This document shows positions 34,523-45,567 of a stretch of DNA of 64,000 bases, piece after piece. The position numbers and the translations under genes were made by a program. A model generated the notes under the pieces. That model searched no databases. It had not been told where the DNA came from and saw only the letters and a program-made list of their open reading frames with translations. Origin of the DNA: Oncomelania hupensis (taxonomy: Eukaryota > Mollusca > Gastropoda > Littorinimorpha > Pomatiopsidae); NCBI GenBank assembly GCA_036898135.1, contig CM072512.1, positions 17,417,597-17,481,596 on the forward strand, in the 5' to 3' direction. Numbering within the stretch: position 1 is the stretch's first letter; each line of letters begins with the position of its first letter.

Positions 34523-35554
34523 CATAAAGGGGATCTGAAGCAGTAACAAGCGAGAAACGCACAGACGTGGACAGATGTGAAAAATATGTTCCGATTTGTG
34601 AAAATTTGGTTTGGCTTGCGGATAAGCAAGTTTCCTCGAGTTAGCCAGACCATACTTCGATTGATTGTCACGTTCAGTGTGGGTTTTTTTCCCCCCCCTC
34701 TAATTAAATCTTCCTTGTTTTCAGTTCTAGCATAACTCCCATTTCACACCACAGCCACTACCAATTATTCCAACATCCATTTGCTGACGTATATTGATGA
34801 TTCTCTGTACACAAGAGTGCGTGCTTGAGTGCGCGCGTGTGTGTTTGTGTAGGTGTGTATGTGCGCGCACTATTTATATAGGCCTATATTCAGTCCGTAG
34901 CGATGTAGCGAAAGCAATTTCTTTTACATTGTGAACTAGTTGCTTTAATCTTAAATATTGGATGCACTACATAATGTTTAATCTGTAAATAACTTATTCC
35001 ACGAACAACGATGAGTAAATAGTCCAAGATTGTTTTATATTATTTTTCTGTTCCATTGTTGTTGTGCTTCCCTGTTTGAACGGAGTCCTTAGAACTAACT
35101 GTCTACTAGAGAAACAAAAGTAATTTCATCACCTTAAAGAAAGACCATAACAGTCTAATATGAGCAAATAAGCGAACAAATAAAAAAGGCGGATAATAGA
35201 AAGGTCTGAATGTTAATGGCGAAAAGGAAATTGCGAATGAAACTGTACAGTAAAGGTCGTGGAAATAGTAAAGAACATTTCTTTACAGTTTTGCTGTAAA
35301 TCTGTAAAATCATTATGCACTACTATTGTAACCGCTTCAGCTGTTTCCTCCATACCTTCACTATAAAATAGATTACAATTTCGTGATGGGCCATTATTAC
35401 ACTTTGGCTGCATCAGATAGCTTCCAATGCGTGTTTTGATTGGTGCTTTGTCTGCAAAATAAACGATTGTTTGTAGTTATTGCATTACGACGTCACTAAG
35501 TTATTCGTTCTCTTGGAACAAAGTAGTTACTGTATTCATCTCTAAAAAGGCTTT
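34523..35554. other. No recognisable gene
   Basis: Short GT-rich patch at 34815-34868. Otherwise AT-rich and featureless. Confidence 0.45.
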
Positions 35555-35559
35555 ATTTC

Positions 35560-36924
35560 TGTGATAAGAGACTAGATTTGCACAGTAGCTTCTCGCCTTC
35601 TTTAGTCAGCTGTAACCTTAGTACAGTAATGCTACTCTGCAGCAGACGACAGAAGTCTGCTGTGGGCTACACTTTTCTATGCTGACGCTCGCCCAGTAGG
35701 TAATGACCTCATTCAGCTTACGTATAGCAGTAGTACGCCTATCCGGACAGAGGGCGCTTAGGTTTACCAGTTCTACCCGGTTTAGGCAGACAGCCTTGGT
35801 AGATTCATTCGTGTTGTAGACTGCCAGCAAGACAGAGCTACGCTCTAAGGGATCTCTCAAGTTGAAGACTAAAGCAGGAACTGTTGAAACTCTATTCAAC
35901 CAAGTTAGCCACGGCCTGACACTGGCAAAAAGGTAAATGAACTAGCTTTTGTTTCATCGTGATGTATTGATATTATTGTTGAATTATGTTTGTAAAATTT
36001 GCCATGTTTAGAATTGGATTGTTAGTCAAACGTTGCGTGACCACGTGGCGAACACGACTGGTTCGACGCCATGATGTAGACCCTACGGACCCACTGTTGT
36101 TTAGCCTATATGTATTCTTGCAGACCAGTGACTGTACCGGAGAATGTGTATAATATTAATTATTTCTCAATGTGTATAGTTAGCCATGATTTATATTTAT
36201 ATATGTATGGGAAAGTAGAGAGGAGATTCCAGTGGACCACCAGAATGTTCGTTGCTTATATATATATATATGTGGAGCTAATCACTGAGGGCTATTTCTG
36301 CCTTCAGTGAGACGCTCTGCACACACTTAGTATACATGGTGGTGCAGAATTTCGTCTCATATTTTGCAGACGAAGCAGGCATCGTGGGGCCCGACCAGAC
36401 GAAAGACAAGAAAAAGTCTTCACTAACAGTCGGCCTGCATAGGCTTCTCAAGCACTGCGCGACGAGAGCCCACCAGTCTGTCAACAAGGAGAAAAATTCA
36501 CAACAACCCAGCACATCAAAGAATCAACCCCAACACAGCTGGGCAGAACGCATCAAGTGCCCGATGATGATACAGTGGCAGCATAGAACTATCATGGAGC
36601 GAACCATTCAAAGAGACATTTGAACTTTTAAGTTAGTATCGTACTTAGCAGATCTTCTATAGAGTAGAGGAAATAAATGTGTGATATTTACTGTTAACAA
36701 GTGGCTGGACTACCTATGTTTCATGTGTGAGAGCTAGTGTGACAGTGATCTTTTACCATTTTCTTTCTATCTCTGCACCCCAGCCTAAACACAGACCGAG
36801 CTAAACATGTAAATGTATTAAGCTGAGTCACAAGGAGATTAACTAGCGATGCCCATCGACGAAGGACGAGTGGGCAATAGCATTCCATTGTGCAGAGCCC
36901 AGCAACAATAGACCCACCGTCACA
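35560..36924 (+). mobile_element. Solo LTR, family E copy 1
   Basis: Starts TGTGA and ends TCACA. Flanked by the 5-bp duplication ATTTC (35555-35559 and 36925-36929). Homologous in register to 41011-42521. An AATAAATGTGTGAT block near 36671 fits an LTR polyadenylation signal. At 1365 bp it is long for an LTR. A 95-codon frame (36336-36623) starting MVVQNFVSYFADE is partly shared with copy 2 but has no known domain. No internal retroviral genes adjoin it. Confidence 0.85.
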
Positions 36925-36929
36925 ATTTC

Positions 36930-37640
36930 TCAAATACATAGAATTGATTACCAAAAACTAAAGCCAGCATGATTGTAATCTTAAATCTACTTCGCAGTAG
37001 AATTAACAATACACCATATTTGGAGGTGACGTATACAAAATAATCTACTAGAAAACGAAGTATTTCAGAACGCATTTCGCTGCACACTACGTGAATAAAG
37101 CATCAGGGCTAATTCGACTCCTTGTTGGGAACCTGACAGGTTGAACACCTTGTGGAACACAGTGGACTGCCTTTATCAAATCTATAATCAAACACTAAAA
37201 CTCATTTTGTGAATCATACAATGCGGCTTACATATCACAGTGAATGAAAATGTGTATGTCAATCCCTTGACGATAAATCTGTATCAGTGAATGTAAAGTA
37301 AGGGTTTCCCACAGAGCTTGAACTCTGAACTCCCCTGTGAAATACTGAGTGTGATTCAGAAACATTTCTCATTTGAAACGAACGCGATGACAGCACATTC
37401 TATCACAAGGCATTCCTTGTACTTTATATTTCTTTTGTACGATTGTTTTTAAAGCTACTAGATCAGACGCGATTAGGGTTTTTATTGAAACGGAATTACG
37501 TGTTATATATTCCCCGTCTTGAGTGGATTACTTTGAATTTTGATGCTTGCATTCGGGAAATCCTTGAACAGGAAGTTATGATTCCCTCGCAAATACCTCG
37601 TTGCTCTCTCTCTCAGCGCCAAAGACCAAAAATGCAATAA
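36930..37640. other. No recognisable gene
   Basis: AT-rich, featureless. Confidence 0.4.
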
Positions 37641-37651
37641 AGTACCAGTTT

Positions 37652-37652
37652 C

Positions 37653-37684
<32 letters not shown>

Positions 37685-37697
37685 GTGTGTGTGTGTA
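37652..37697. repeat. (GT)n microsatellite
   Basis: GT run with one CGT interruption. Confidence 0.95.
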
Positions 37698-38004
37698 AGG
37701 AAATGGTGGGGTTTGGGTGTGGTATGTGTGGGTGTGCGAGTATGTGTGTAGTGCATTGAGGTGTAGTAGAATGAAACTGAACAATATGTAAGAAGCTATT
37801 CTTCTACCTAGACGTTTAAAACGGAAAGACGATAACAATTTGTAAGCAGAAGAAGATGAACGAGTGCGGAGACGGGATGGAAGAGAAGGGGAGGGAATAG
37901 AACAGGTGATTGAGCTATGAATTTCTTTTGACGTTTTAGGCAATAACTTACAGTAACTTCAAAAAGGAGAAATAAACTGCAACAAATGCGTATAAAGAGA
38001 ATAC

Positions 38005-38047
38005 TCTTCTAAACGATACAGTTTTCAGTGCTTGGTCCTTCAGCTTG

Positions 38048-38112
<65 letters not shown>

Positions 38113-38497
38113 CTCTCTCTCGCTCTCCCTTCGCAACTCTCCGAACGTAGCCACTTTCAAGTCCAACTTCAACACTCAAATTTTCCCCCAAAATGGTCTG
38201 ATCGCGTCTCCCATCACCAGCACAATTCCTTCTTTATTGAGACCATTGAGGTGACACCGCACGCCCCTAGCCCCCTCACTCCTTAGCTGCTCTCCTCCCC
38301 CTCCCTCCATCATCTTTTATATTTTACTTGTAAATATGCTTTTTCATGTTTCATGTATTATGCCTTCGAATAGTTTATTAGTGTCTTGTTTTTGTTTAAA
38401 TTCTTTTCGTATGCATGTTGATGTTAACGTTAAATATTAATGGGTGAGAACTGCGCTTTGAACTGATGTCATTAGGAAAAAGCGCTATATAAATAAC

Positions 38498-38500
<3 letters not shown>
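38005..38500 (+). mobile_element. L2/CR1-like LINE 3' end with (ATT)n tail
   Basis: The coding end reads [12 protein letters not shown], then a serine-leucine run from the CT array, then [18 protein letters not shown]. These are the last conserved blocks of L2-like RTs. A 3' UTR follows, ending AAGCGCTATATAAATAACAT, and then an ATT tail. 5' truncated. Confidence 0.85.
38051..38127. repeat. (CT)n microsatellite inside LINE coding sequence
   Basis: The array lies between the codons for WNSL and LRNSPNV of the LINE. In related LINEs only a few residues (PLSL-type) separate these blocks, so the CT run has expanded from CTCTCC-like codons in place. Confidence 0.9.

Positions 38501-38556
<56 letters not shown>
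38501..38556. repeat. (ATT)n microsatellite
   Basis: Begins as the tail of the LINE at 38005-38500. Confidence 0.93.
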
Positions 38557-38557
<1 letters not shown>

Positions 38558-39247
38558 TACTACAGATAATATATGAAGCTTATATGATGATGATCTCTCT
38601 CATTTATGATCTAGCAAAAATAATATATTATACATCTGATGTAGGACAGTTTTAAAAAAAATCATTTCATAGGTTCTATTTTTTATGTCAGTGAAAATTT
38701 GTTTATATTTGTTATTATTTGATTTAAATTAGTGTAAAGTCTAAAATCACGGCGATGTGAAAAGACTTTAAATAAAAAGGTGCTTTCATGGTAATGACGT
38801 TAGGGTTTTGAATGGATGTTCGATATCCTTGTCACAAACATTCCCTTGATCATAGGTTTTGAAACGGCGGAGGTTTTATCGTGTCAAAACAAGCCGTAAA
38901 TCCAGCGTAAAAAAAATGAAATACTGGTTCAAAGAGATCGATCTGACAACAAAATCAACTAAACTTTGGGGACTGATCAAACTCAAGAATATTTTTAACA
39001 TCGATACTAAGAATGATATCTAAAAAAAAGAGAGAGAGAGAGAGAAAAGTGTACCACACATGACTTTGGATAAATATACACTTTCACAATGCTACAAACC
39101 ACAACATATATTCAGCAGAACCGAATGTGAGTTTAAAAGGACCAGGTGTTCACATTAATAGTGATTGATGGCATGCCATACACATTCTTATTAATTATCA
39201 TCTTCGCTTCCTGATCAACATCATTGTCGATGACATTATTATAAATA
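38557..39247. other. No recognisable gene
   Basis: AT-rich; a GA run at 39026-39045. Confidence 0.4.
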
Positions 39248-39274
39248 CTCGCGCGCGCACACACACGCACACAC

Positions 39275-39322
<48 letters not shown>
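39248..39322. repeat. (CA)n microsatellite
   Basis: CA run with CG and CCCA variants at its start. Confidence 0.95.
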
Positions 39323-39327
<5 letters not shown>

Positions 39328-39567
39328 CCGCACTGTTATGTTTTATGCATTATAGCCCGTTGTTTTCAAAATCGCATCATAATTCAACATGAGAGAGCGA
39401 CAATGCCCATAGCAATAGTATTTAGACAGGTTATAAACCTGCTCGCTTAAAAAAACACAAAAACAAAAACAAAACAAAAAAAAAACAAAGTTCAACGCAC
39501 CAAATTTAAATCAAACAGTTATATATAATGTAAACAATATGAACCAGGGGTCCGGGATCAAACACCC

Positions 39568-40147
39568 CACCCCCGTTGGGGTGCCGGGTGTTTCAGTATA
39601 AATAGTATCCCCACTTTCTGGAAATTTAGTGCTTTAAATTCCCACTGTCGCTGTCTTTCTCATTTGCTCTTTCTCATTCCTGCACTGTTCTACTAATCTG
39701 CTATACTATCTTCTTCTTCGCTAGAAGAATCATCTACTTTTTTTCTTAAAAACTCTTCCGGGACAAGACTCCTTATTTGTGTATGAGGTCTGTTGGATCA
39801 GCTTGGGAATATTGGACGCTTTCTGCCAGGTGGTCACTAGGGCTTCCTATGATGTTATTATTTAGCAATGTAAGCATTTTATATGTATGTGTTTTGTTGA
39901 TAATTTATAATGATGTTTGTATTCTATTTTGTTTTTGTAAACGGGGGTTCGATAAATTAGAGTACAGCCTCAGCGTCCCCTGCGTGGGATGTCTTTATTG
40001 TACAGTGACTGCCTGGTGGAGAGCTTTCAGTTTTACCACTAGGGTTGTTTCAGCAGATCTTTTATGCGGATCAGGGGTTGTCCGGTCCTGATTTGGCTCG
40101 GAAGAGTCCGCTGGACCTAAAGCAATAATCATGTAATGTAATGTAAT
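39568..40147 (+). mobile_element. Retroposon A copy 4 (5' truncated, diverged)
   Basis: Flanked by the 12-bp duplication GATCAAACACCC (39556-39567 and 40148-40159). It is more diverged than copies 1-3 and its tail is (ATGTA)n rather than (TCAA)n. It entered the repeat H unit that continues at 40157. Confidence 0.85.
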
Positions 40148-40156
40148 GATCAAACA

Positions 40157-40372
40157 CCCATTGCACATAGGCAAGATCGAAAGAAAGTATACTCCAGGCA
40201 CACGCTGCGCAGCAGGCCAAAGTATGTCCCTTGTCCCTTGAAGGGATACTTTGGCGAGGTTAGCAGCCTGCTCAGTTACAGTGTCGGTGAAATAAAAGAC
40301 TATAAACGGAAAAGTAAGTTTCGTCTCCTCTAGGCGACGAATTAGGTCACGCTGTATTTGTTTCTAGGTCAA
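40157..40372 (+). repeat. Repeat H copy 1 with two hairpins
   Basis: About 215 bp, strongly similar to 45568-45770. It contains CCAAAGTAT/ATACTTTGG flanking CCCTTGAAGGG (about 40215-40255) and the hairpin TCGTCTCCTCTAGGCGACGA (40321-40340). It runs into a (CAT)n array. Confidence 0.8.
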
Positions 40373-40373
40373 C

Positions 40374-40375
<2 letters not shown>

Positions 40376-40429
<54 letters not shown>

Positions 40430-40430
40430 A
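40376..40430. repeat. (CAT)n microsatellite
   Basis: About 17 pure units, then degenerate CAT/CGT units to about 40500. Confidence 0.95.
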
Positions 40431-40549
40431 CCTCATCATCATCGTTGTCGTCATCATCATCGCGGTCGACAAAATCATCATTATCTTCATTGGCGTCGTC
40501 ATTATTGTAGCGATAACGCACTTTTACTTATAAGTGTAATCGTTGTTAC

Positions 40550-40765
40550 ATATAGCGCTTTATTCCCCGCTCAAGGGCCGATCAAGGCGCTGGCCAATAC
40601 AAAAGATTACCTCCAGCTGCCCCACACGCCCAAGCAAGACTGATGCTCAAGCAGCGCCTGTGCCCCTGCTCTTTTGGATGAGAGTATAACCGAGGTCTAG
40701 TCTGGGAACGCATGCATTTCATTGCACGACTTGAAAGAGATCCTGATGCCCGTGTCCTAAGCGAG
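40550..40765. mobile_element. Rearranged S2 SINE, two parts in opposite orientation
   Basis: 40553-40610 reads as the minus strand of the SINE 3' end (ATAGCGCTTTATTCCCCGCT, then AAGGCGCTGGCCAAT). 40670-40765 reads as the plus strand of its body (GATGAGAGTATAACCGAGGT, then GATCCTGATGCCCGTGTCCT). The two parts are inverted relative to each other. Confidence 0.65.
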
Positions 40766-41005
40766 TTATATAAAGCAAGATTTGTATTATTTATTAAAAA
40801 AAAAAAAAAAAAGCACCAAAAAATCCTTCAAGCCCTACGTCCTATTCCCACTTGTTCTTGGTGACGCTGCTCTACGGCTGTCAGACTTTCACCGAGAAGG
40901 CAGCTTTAATTTTGCCCGTATGGGTGCAAATAATTATTACCACACACGAAAACATCATCACCATCATCATCATCATCACCATCATCATCAACATCATTGT
41001 TCTTG
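40766..41005. other. A run and CAT-rich DNA, no gene
   Basis: A run at 40797-40812 and a CAT/CAC-rich stretch at 40952-40996. Confidence 0.6.
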
Positions 41006-41010
41006 CTCTC

Positions 41011-42521
41011 TGTCATGAACTGGCTAGTTTTACTCTGCCTATTGACTATTTCGCCTTGTGTAGACATTGTAACAGTAGAGAGTTAGTGTAGTACACAGCA
41101 GCAATTAAAGTACACACTGCGAGCCAGACCCTCACAGCGCAGTGACTCAGCACTGTGGGCGAGAGTCGTAAACATTTTAACCAATGAGAGCTCAGGCAAA
41201 GCGGTTGGAGCCAGTTTGACTGGGTCCAAACCTAGTACAGTTTTGGTCAGTTGAGAGTAAGACACGGACGTGTACAGAGCTACAGAGTAGTAGTACAATC
41301 TCTTCACTCATAGACCAGGAAGCAGGACTTAAGAATCTTAGAATTCTATTAAGTCGCCACGGGCCTGAACTTGTCAAACAGGTAAATGAACACACTTCTG
41401 TTTCATCGTGATATATTTATATTATTGTTGAAATTATGTTTGTGGAATTTGCTATGCATAAATGTGAATTGTTAATCCGAATTTGCCGTACCACGTGGAA
41501 GAGCCTACCACGAGGCGAAACACGACCGGTAACGCCGCCATGTTGTATACCGTACGGAACCACTGTTGTTTAACTTATATGTATGTTTGCAGACCAGTGG
41601 CTGTACACGTGAATGTTTATATTATTATTAATTCTGTATGTGTATAGTTAGACACGATTGATATTTATGTATGTATAGGAATTTAGAGTTGAGATTCCAG
41701 TGGACCCCGGAAGTAGCGGAATGTTCGTCGCTTATGTATAGAGATGTGGAGCTATCACTGAGGGCTACTTTGGCTTTCAGTGAGACGCTCTGCACAAACC
41801 GATTATTCAGGGTTGTGCAGAATTTCGTCTCTTATATTACAGACGAGCAGGCGAGCTATCCCGTGCTCCCAACTCCACAGAAACGACGAGTTGTCTGCGT
41901 TGCCTCTACCGCACAAGTCGGAAAGAGCCACCCTGGATCACACCCTACAAGACCCCACAGCGTGGCAAGGGAACCCAACTACACAACGACACAGGTGCAC
42001 CAGAAGCTACCTCACAGAAGGACTTCGAACGCACCATACGCAAGTTAAGTGTATACACAAAAGTGCACTTAAACTGATCGAAAACGGACCACAGTAGTCC
42101 ACTCTTCAGAAACTGTAAAACGGACCACAGTAGTCCAATCTACATGAATACGAATAGCAAGTGCCCGAGGAAGAAATAACAGCTGCCTAGACTATCAGCG
42201 ATCGAACTATTAGCATTGACTGAGACTTTTTAAGTTAGATTAGTACCTAGAAAACCTTGTATAGAGTAGAAGAAATAAATGTGTGATTTTAACTGTTATC
42301 AAGTGGCTGGACTACATATGATTCATAGCCGTGTGAAAGCTAGTGTGACAGTAATCTTTTACCATTTTTCTATCTATCTCTGTACCCCAACCTTAACACA
42401 GAACGAGCTAAACAAATAAATTTATTAAAGTAATTCATAGGGTGACTTACTAGCAGTTCCCACCGAATAAACGTGAGGGTCCATAATTCCATTGTGCAGA
42501 GCCCATAAACCCCACGTGACA
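41011..42521 (+). mobile_element. Solo LTR, family E copy 2
   Basis: Starts TGTCA and ends TGACA. Flanked by the 5-bp duplication CTCTC (41006-41010 and 42522-42526). Length 1511 bp. Shared landmarks with copy 1 include CACTGTTGTTTA, GAGATTCCAGTGGACC, GTGAGACGCTCTGCACA, GTGCAGAATTTCGTCTC and AATAAATGTGTGAT. The GTGAGACG and CGTCTC segments can pair as a hairpin. The 125-codon frame at 41671-42048 is not supported as a gene. Confidence 0.87.
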
Positions 42522-42526
42522 CTCTC

Positions 42527-43060
42527 GTTAGGGCAAGATTAATTTTTCTTCGTTTTATTTGTTTGCTTATTCTTCCTTCCTTTTTTGGAGATAGGCCTAT
42601 CATTTATTGCCTTTTTCTTAGTCTGTGTTGAACCCCCTTTGTTTATTGCGTTCTCGTCTTTCTTTATTCTTGCCTGTGCTTGGAGTTTTGGTGAGCGCGC
42701 AACCATTATTCTGTTCATTAGCACTTGGTTTTTCTACTCACTCCTTCTCTATCTCCTCTTCTATTTCCCTTCAAGATATCTTCAGTTTCATTTACTTATG
42801 AACTATTAGTGTTCAAGTGCACGGTAAAGAGAAGTTACCTGAGTACTGTTATCGGGTGTGAATGTAACCCTTTGCATTAGTTTTCATACTCAGTTCATTT
42901 TGTAAGTTTGTGATCTGTTTTCCCTTGCCTTTTTTATTGAGCAAGTAATATCCTGATTTCGAGAGAGTTTTTGTGAACAGGCAATCTGTTTAATTAGGAG
43001 CACCTTTTTGAAAGAATAACTTCGCTTATTGTTGCGACAAAAGCCACTCAGTATTCTCTG
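42527..43060. other. No recognisable gene
   Basis: Pyrimidine-leaning stretch at 42540-42780. Otherwise featureless. Confidence 0.4.
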
Positions 43061-43069
43061 AAATAGAGG

Positions 43070-43386
43070 GGGGTCAGCTCGTTACTCCCCCGTATCACTA
43101 CTCCCCCGGCTCGTTACTCCCCAGCTCGTTATTTTAAGAATGTAGGAATCGGAAAGTGATTTTTGTAGAGAAAAGGGTTAGGGCAAGGGTTAGGGATAGC
43201 TCTGCAACTAACCCTTACCCGAACCCTTTTCTAAAAAGTTTACCTAGTTCGTCTCCTATAGGCGACGAAATAGGTCGAACTTTGTTCAAAATAACGAGCT
43301 GGGGGAGTAACGAGCCGGGGGAGTAACGAGCCGGGGGAGTAACGAGCCGGGGGAGTAGTGATACAGGGGAGTAACGAGATGTTCCC
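43070..43386. mobile_element. Mutator-like foldback element, 317 bp
   Basis: A perfect 9-bp duplication, AAATAGAGG (43061-43069 and 43387-43395), is the length typical of Mutator-like transposons. Inverted repeats occupy 43078-43136 and 43288-43379 and consist of CTCGTTACTCCCCCG-type units; the right arm has more units. Between them lie an inner palindrome around GGGTTAGGGATAG/CTAACCCTTACCC and the hairpin ACCTAGTTCGTCTCCTATAG (43242-43275). No coding capacity. Confidence 0.8.
43242..43275. repeat. Hairpin motif G, copy in Mutator-like element
   Basis: ACCTAGTTCGTCTCC then TATAGGCGACGAAATAGGT; the arms pair around CCTATAGG. Confidence 0.8.
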
Positions 43387-43395
43387 AAATAGAGG

Positions 43396-43865
43396 CGATT
43401 GTTCAGAGACCTATAGACTCCTGAAATGTAGCGGACTTGAGTCAACATTTATTTTGGGACATCGGCGATAAAAGGTTAGATTGGTACCTGTTTTATTCTT
43501 TTTGAGCGGATTTTGCAGTTTTTTTTATGGATTAGTTTGCTTGAATGATGTGTTTCTCTTGTCTTTCTTTGGTTCAAGTTCGTAATCTATTGTTTTCGTT
43601 CCTTTTGCTATAAACCTCTGGACTTTGTTTATTTCTTGTTGCATAGGCAGTTGCGGTAGGAATCAGTCATGTTGAAGCACCGTCTGGTTCAAAATATATT
43701 CGTTAATAACTGATTTCTCTTGACAAGAAATTGAGGCTCTGTGTTTTTGGTTCCCCCCTTGGTCGGTTTCAATTTGTCCGATGTTCGCCTTAGTTCTTTT
43801 ATCAGCACTCTGTACGTCGGTAAATTTTGTAATAAGTAATTTAATTTAATTATAGTTTTCTTTCT
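43396..43865. other. No recognisable gene
   Basis: T-rich unique-looking DNA. Confidence 0.4.
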
Positions 43866-43867
43866 AC

Positions 43868-44195
43868 CTTCAATTCAATTCAATTCAATTCAAACAACTT
43901 TATTTATCCAGATTTGGCAATTACAATGGGGGTATGAGTGCTCTCTAATTATAAAAAAAGAAAAAGAAAACAAAATCACAACAATATCTGATATACATGA
44001 GGATACACAAACAGTAACAACTTGCACAAAATAACTTGCACAAAACACAGCGGCTGCCCCCCGACACCATCCGCACATACACACTGCCCATGCACACACA
44101 TACATCCAGTTCATAGACATTTACCCAACACAGGCATACATCACCAGCAGCACTCACCACAGACACAGGCATAAAAATAACAAGGTAGAAGATTC
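43868..44195 (-). mobile_element. LINE or SINE 3' end with (TTGAA)n tail
   Basis: On the minus strand, AATCTGGATAAATAAAGTTG precedes TTGAA units (plus strand 43868-43893). The 5' limit is uncertain; the CA-rich DNA to 44195 may be its 3' UTR. Confidence 0.5.
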
Positions 44196-44295
44196 ATTCA
44201 TACCTTTTTGTAAGCTGCGTTTGCTTCGCGCATAAATATCGCCAGTTTGTTTGGTACTAAGTCCTGTTGTTCAGTTTTTACCAGGGCATTATCAG

Positions 44296-45317
44296 GGGTG
44301 GTATTCATGACCGTTGGTTAAGGCTTAACCAATGTTGGTAAAATTAACGACGTTGGTTAAGCTGGAAATTTTAAATTCATGAGGCCTTAGCAGAGTTAAC
44401 GACGGTTGCTAACCATGGTTATTTTAACGGAGGGGGCACCACCCGATAACCAATGGAACACTGGTTAAAAATGGCGGCCATCGTTTGGTGGCAACTTCGA
44501 CAGAGACGAGCTCCGAGGAGAGAGAGAGTATTTCGCGACAGAAGTAATCCACTTGACAAATTTGATGATGTGGAACTGGTATCAAAATTTCGTTTTCGTC
44601 GGCATGATATCATCACGTTAACGAACGCGGTAGACAGACTGAAACTGTGTGATCGGCAAGGCGTTTTGTCACCACTTTTACATGTGTGTCTCACTCTTTG
44701 TTTTTATGCCTCTGGCACCTTTAATAATCTGTCATATTAATAAAACGGGTTAATATTATTATTATTAAAATATTGTTGTTGGATTTTGACTGGTGATGTG
44801 TAGGCTTATTGTGTATCTGTATAGTTTATACTCGTAGGGTAATGCAACCCTACGAAATAAAGACAACATTTCAAGTTCCAAACTACCCAGAAACGGCAGA
44901 AATTGACACCTCAGTCTAAAAACAAAATGTAGGCCTAACATTACAAACTACAAAGTGATCTCTCCTTTCACCCCAACAAAAAGCTCGCTCTCCTTGCTCA
45001 CTATGATATCCAGCATGCTGTCGGTAGGCTTGCTAACCACGCCACCATTGCCAGACTTTAATCGTGCGGCTGCACGATTCCGATGGGTTATAGGCCTATT
45101 TTGTTGACGAAAGAAGGAAAACAGCTGCTTGAATTATGCCCCCTTACGGATATTCCCGCACAGCCCAAAAATAGCCTTGGTTAAGTAACAATGCGTGGAC
45201 ACTAGCTCATGAATAGCGATCTGCTAAACGATGGTTAACGATACCATTGTTGGTTACAAAACCAATGTTGGTAACGTTAACCATCGCCTATAATTTAACT
45301 GGCCATGAATTCCACCC
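44296..45317 (+). mobile_element. PIF/Harbinger DNA transposon derivative, 1022 bp
   Basis: Ends are GGGTGGTATTCATGACC and, as complement of the right end, GGGTGGAATTCATGGCC. CAG flanks both sides (44293-44295 and 45318-45320), a 3-bp duplication as expected of Harbinger. Subterminal GTTGGTTAA/TTAACCAAC and GGTTAACGAT words repeat in both arms. It keeps an N-terminal transposase fragment and lacks the catalytic domain. An AATAAA-like site and (ATT) units lie at 44745-44770. Confidence 0.85.
44453..44740 (+). pseudogene. Harbinger transposase, N-terminal fragment
   Basis: 95 codons. RRERVFRDRSNPLDKFDDVE (about residues 23-42), then LVSKFRFRRHDIITLTNAVD and LSPLLHVCLTLCFYASGTF match the region ahead of the DDE domain in Harbinger transposases and the related HARBI1 proteins. 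The frame stops after ASGTFNNLSY. The DDE catalytic residues that would follow are missing, so it cannot transpose. The upstream Met choice is arbitrary. Confidence 0.85.
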
Positions 45318-45490
45318 CAGGGCATTACCAGGGTATTACCCGCGGAGATCATAACAACGCAAACGTGAATTGATGACTGAAAGAAAATAAACTGAAGACC
45401 CATGTTACTGACCACCTTGTCCTGCGTCATTACTTATCGCCAAAGAAAGAGAGGCTAGTTACGAAGTCCCAAACAGAGGCTGGCGAGTAC

Positions 45491-45518
45491 CATCATCATC
45501 ATCATCATCATCATCATT

Positions 45519-45560
<42 letters not shown>

Positions 45561-45562
45561 GT
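45491..45562. repeat. (CAT)n microsatellite
   Basis: About 23 units with one TAT variant. Confidence 0.95.
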
Positions 45563-45567
45563 CTTCC

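Noticed and set aside
41671..42048. 125-codon gene
   Set aside because: Lies inside a solo LTR; only a short stretch is shared with the other copy and no domain is recognised.
35560..42521. A single LTR retrotransposon with two LTRs
   Set aside because: The two LTRs have different 5-bp duplications and the DNA between them has no gag or pol and contains other insertions.
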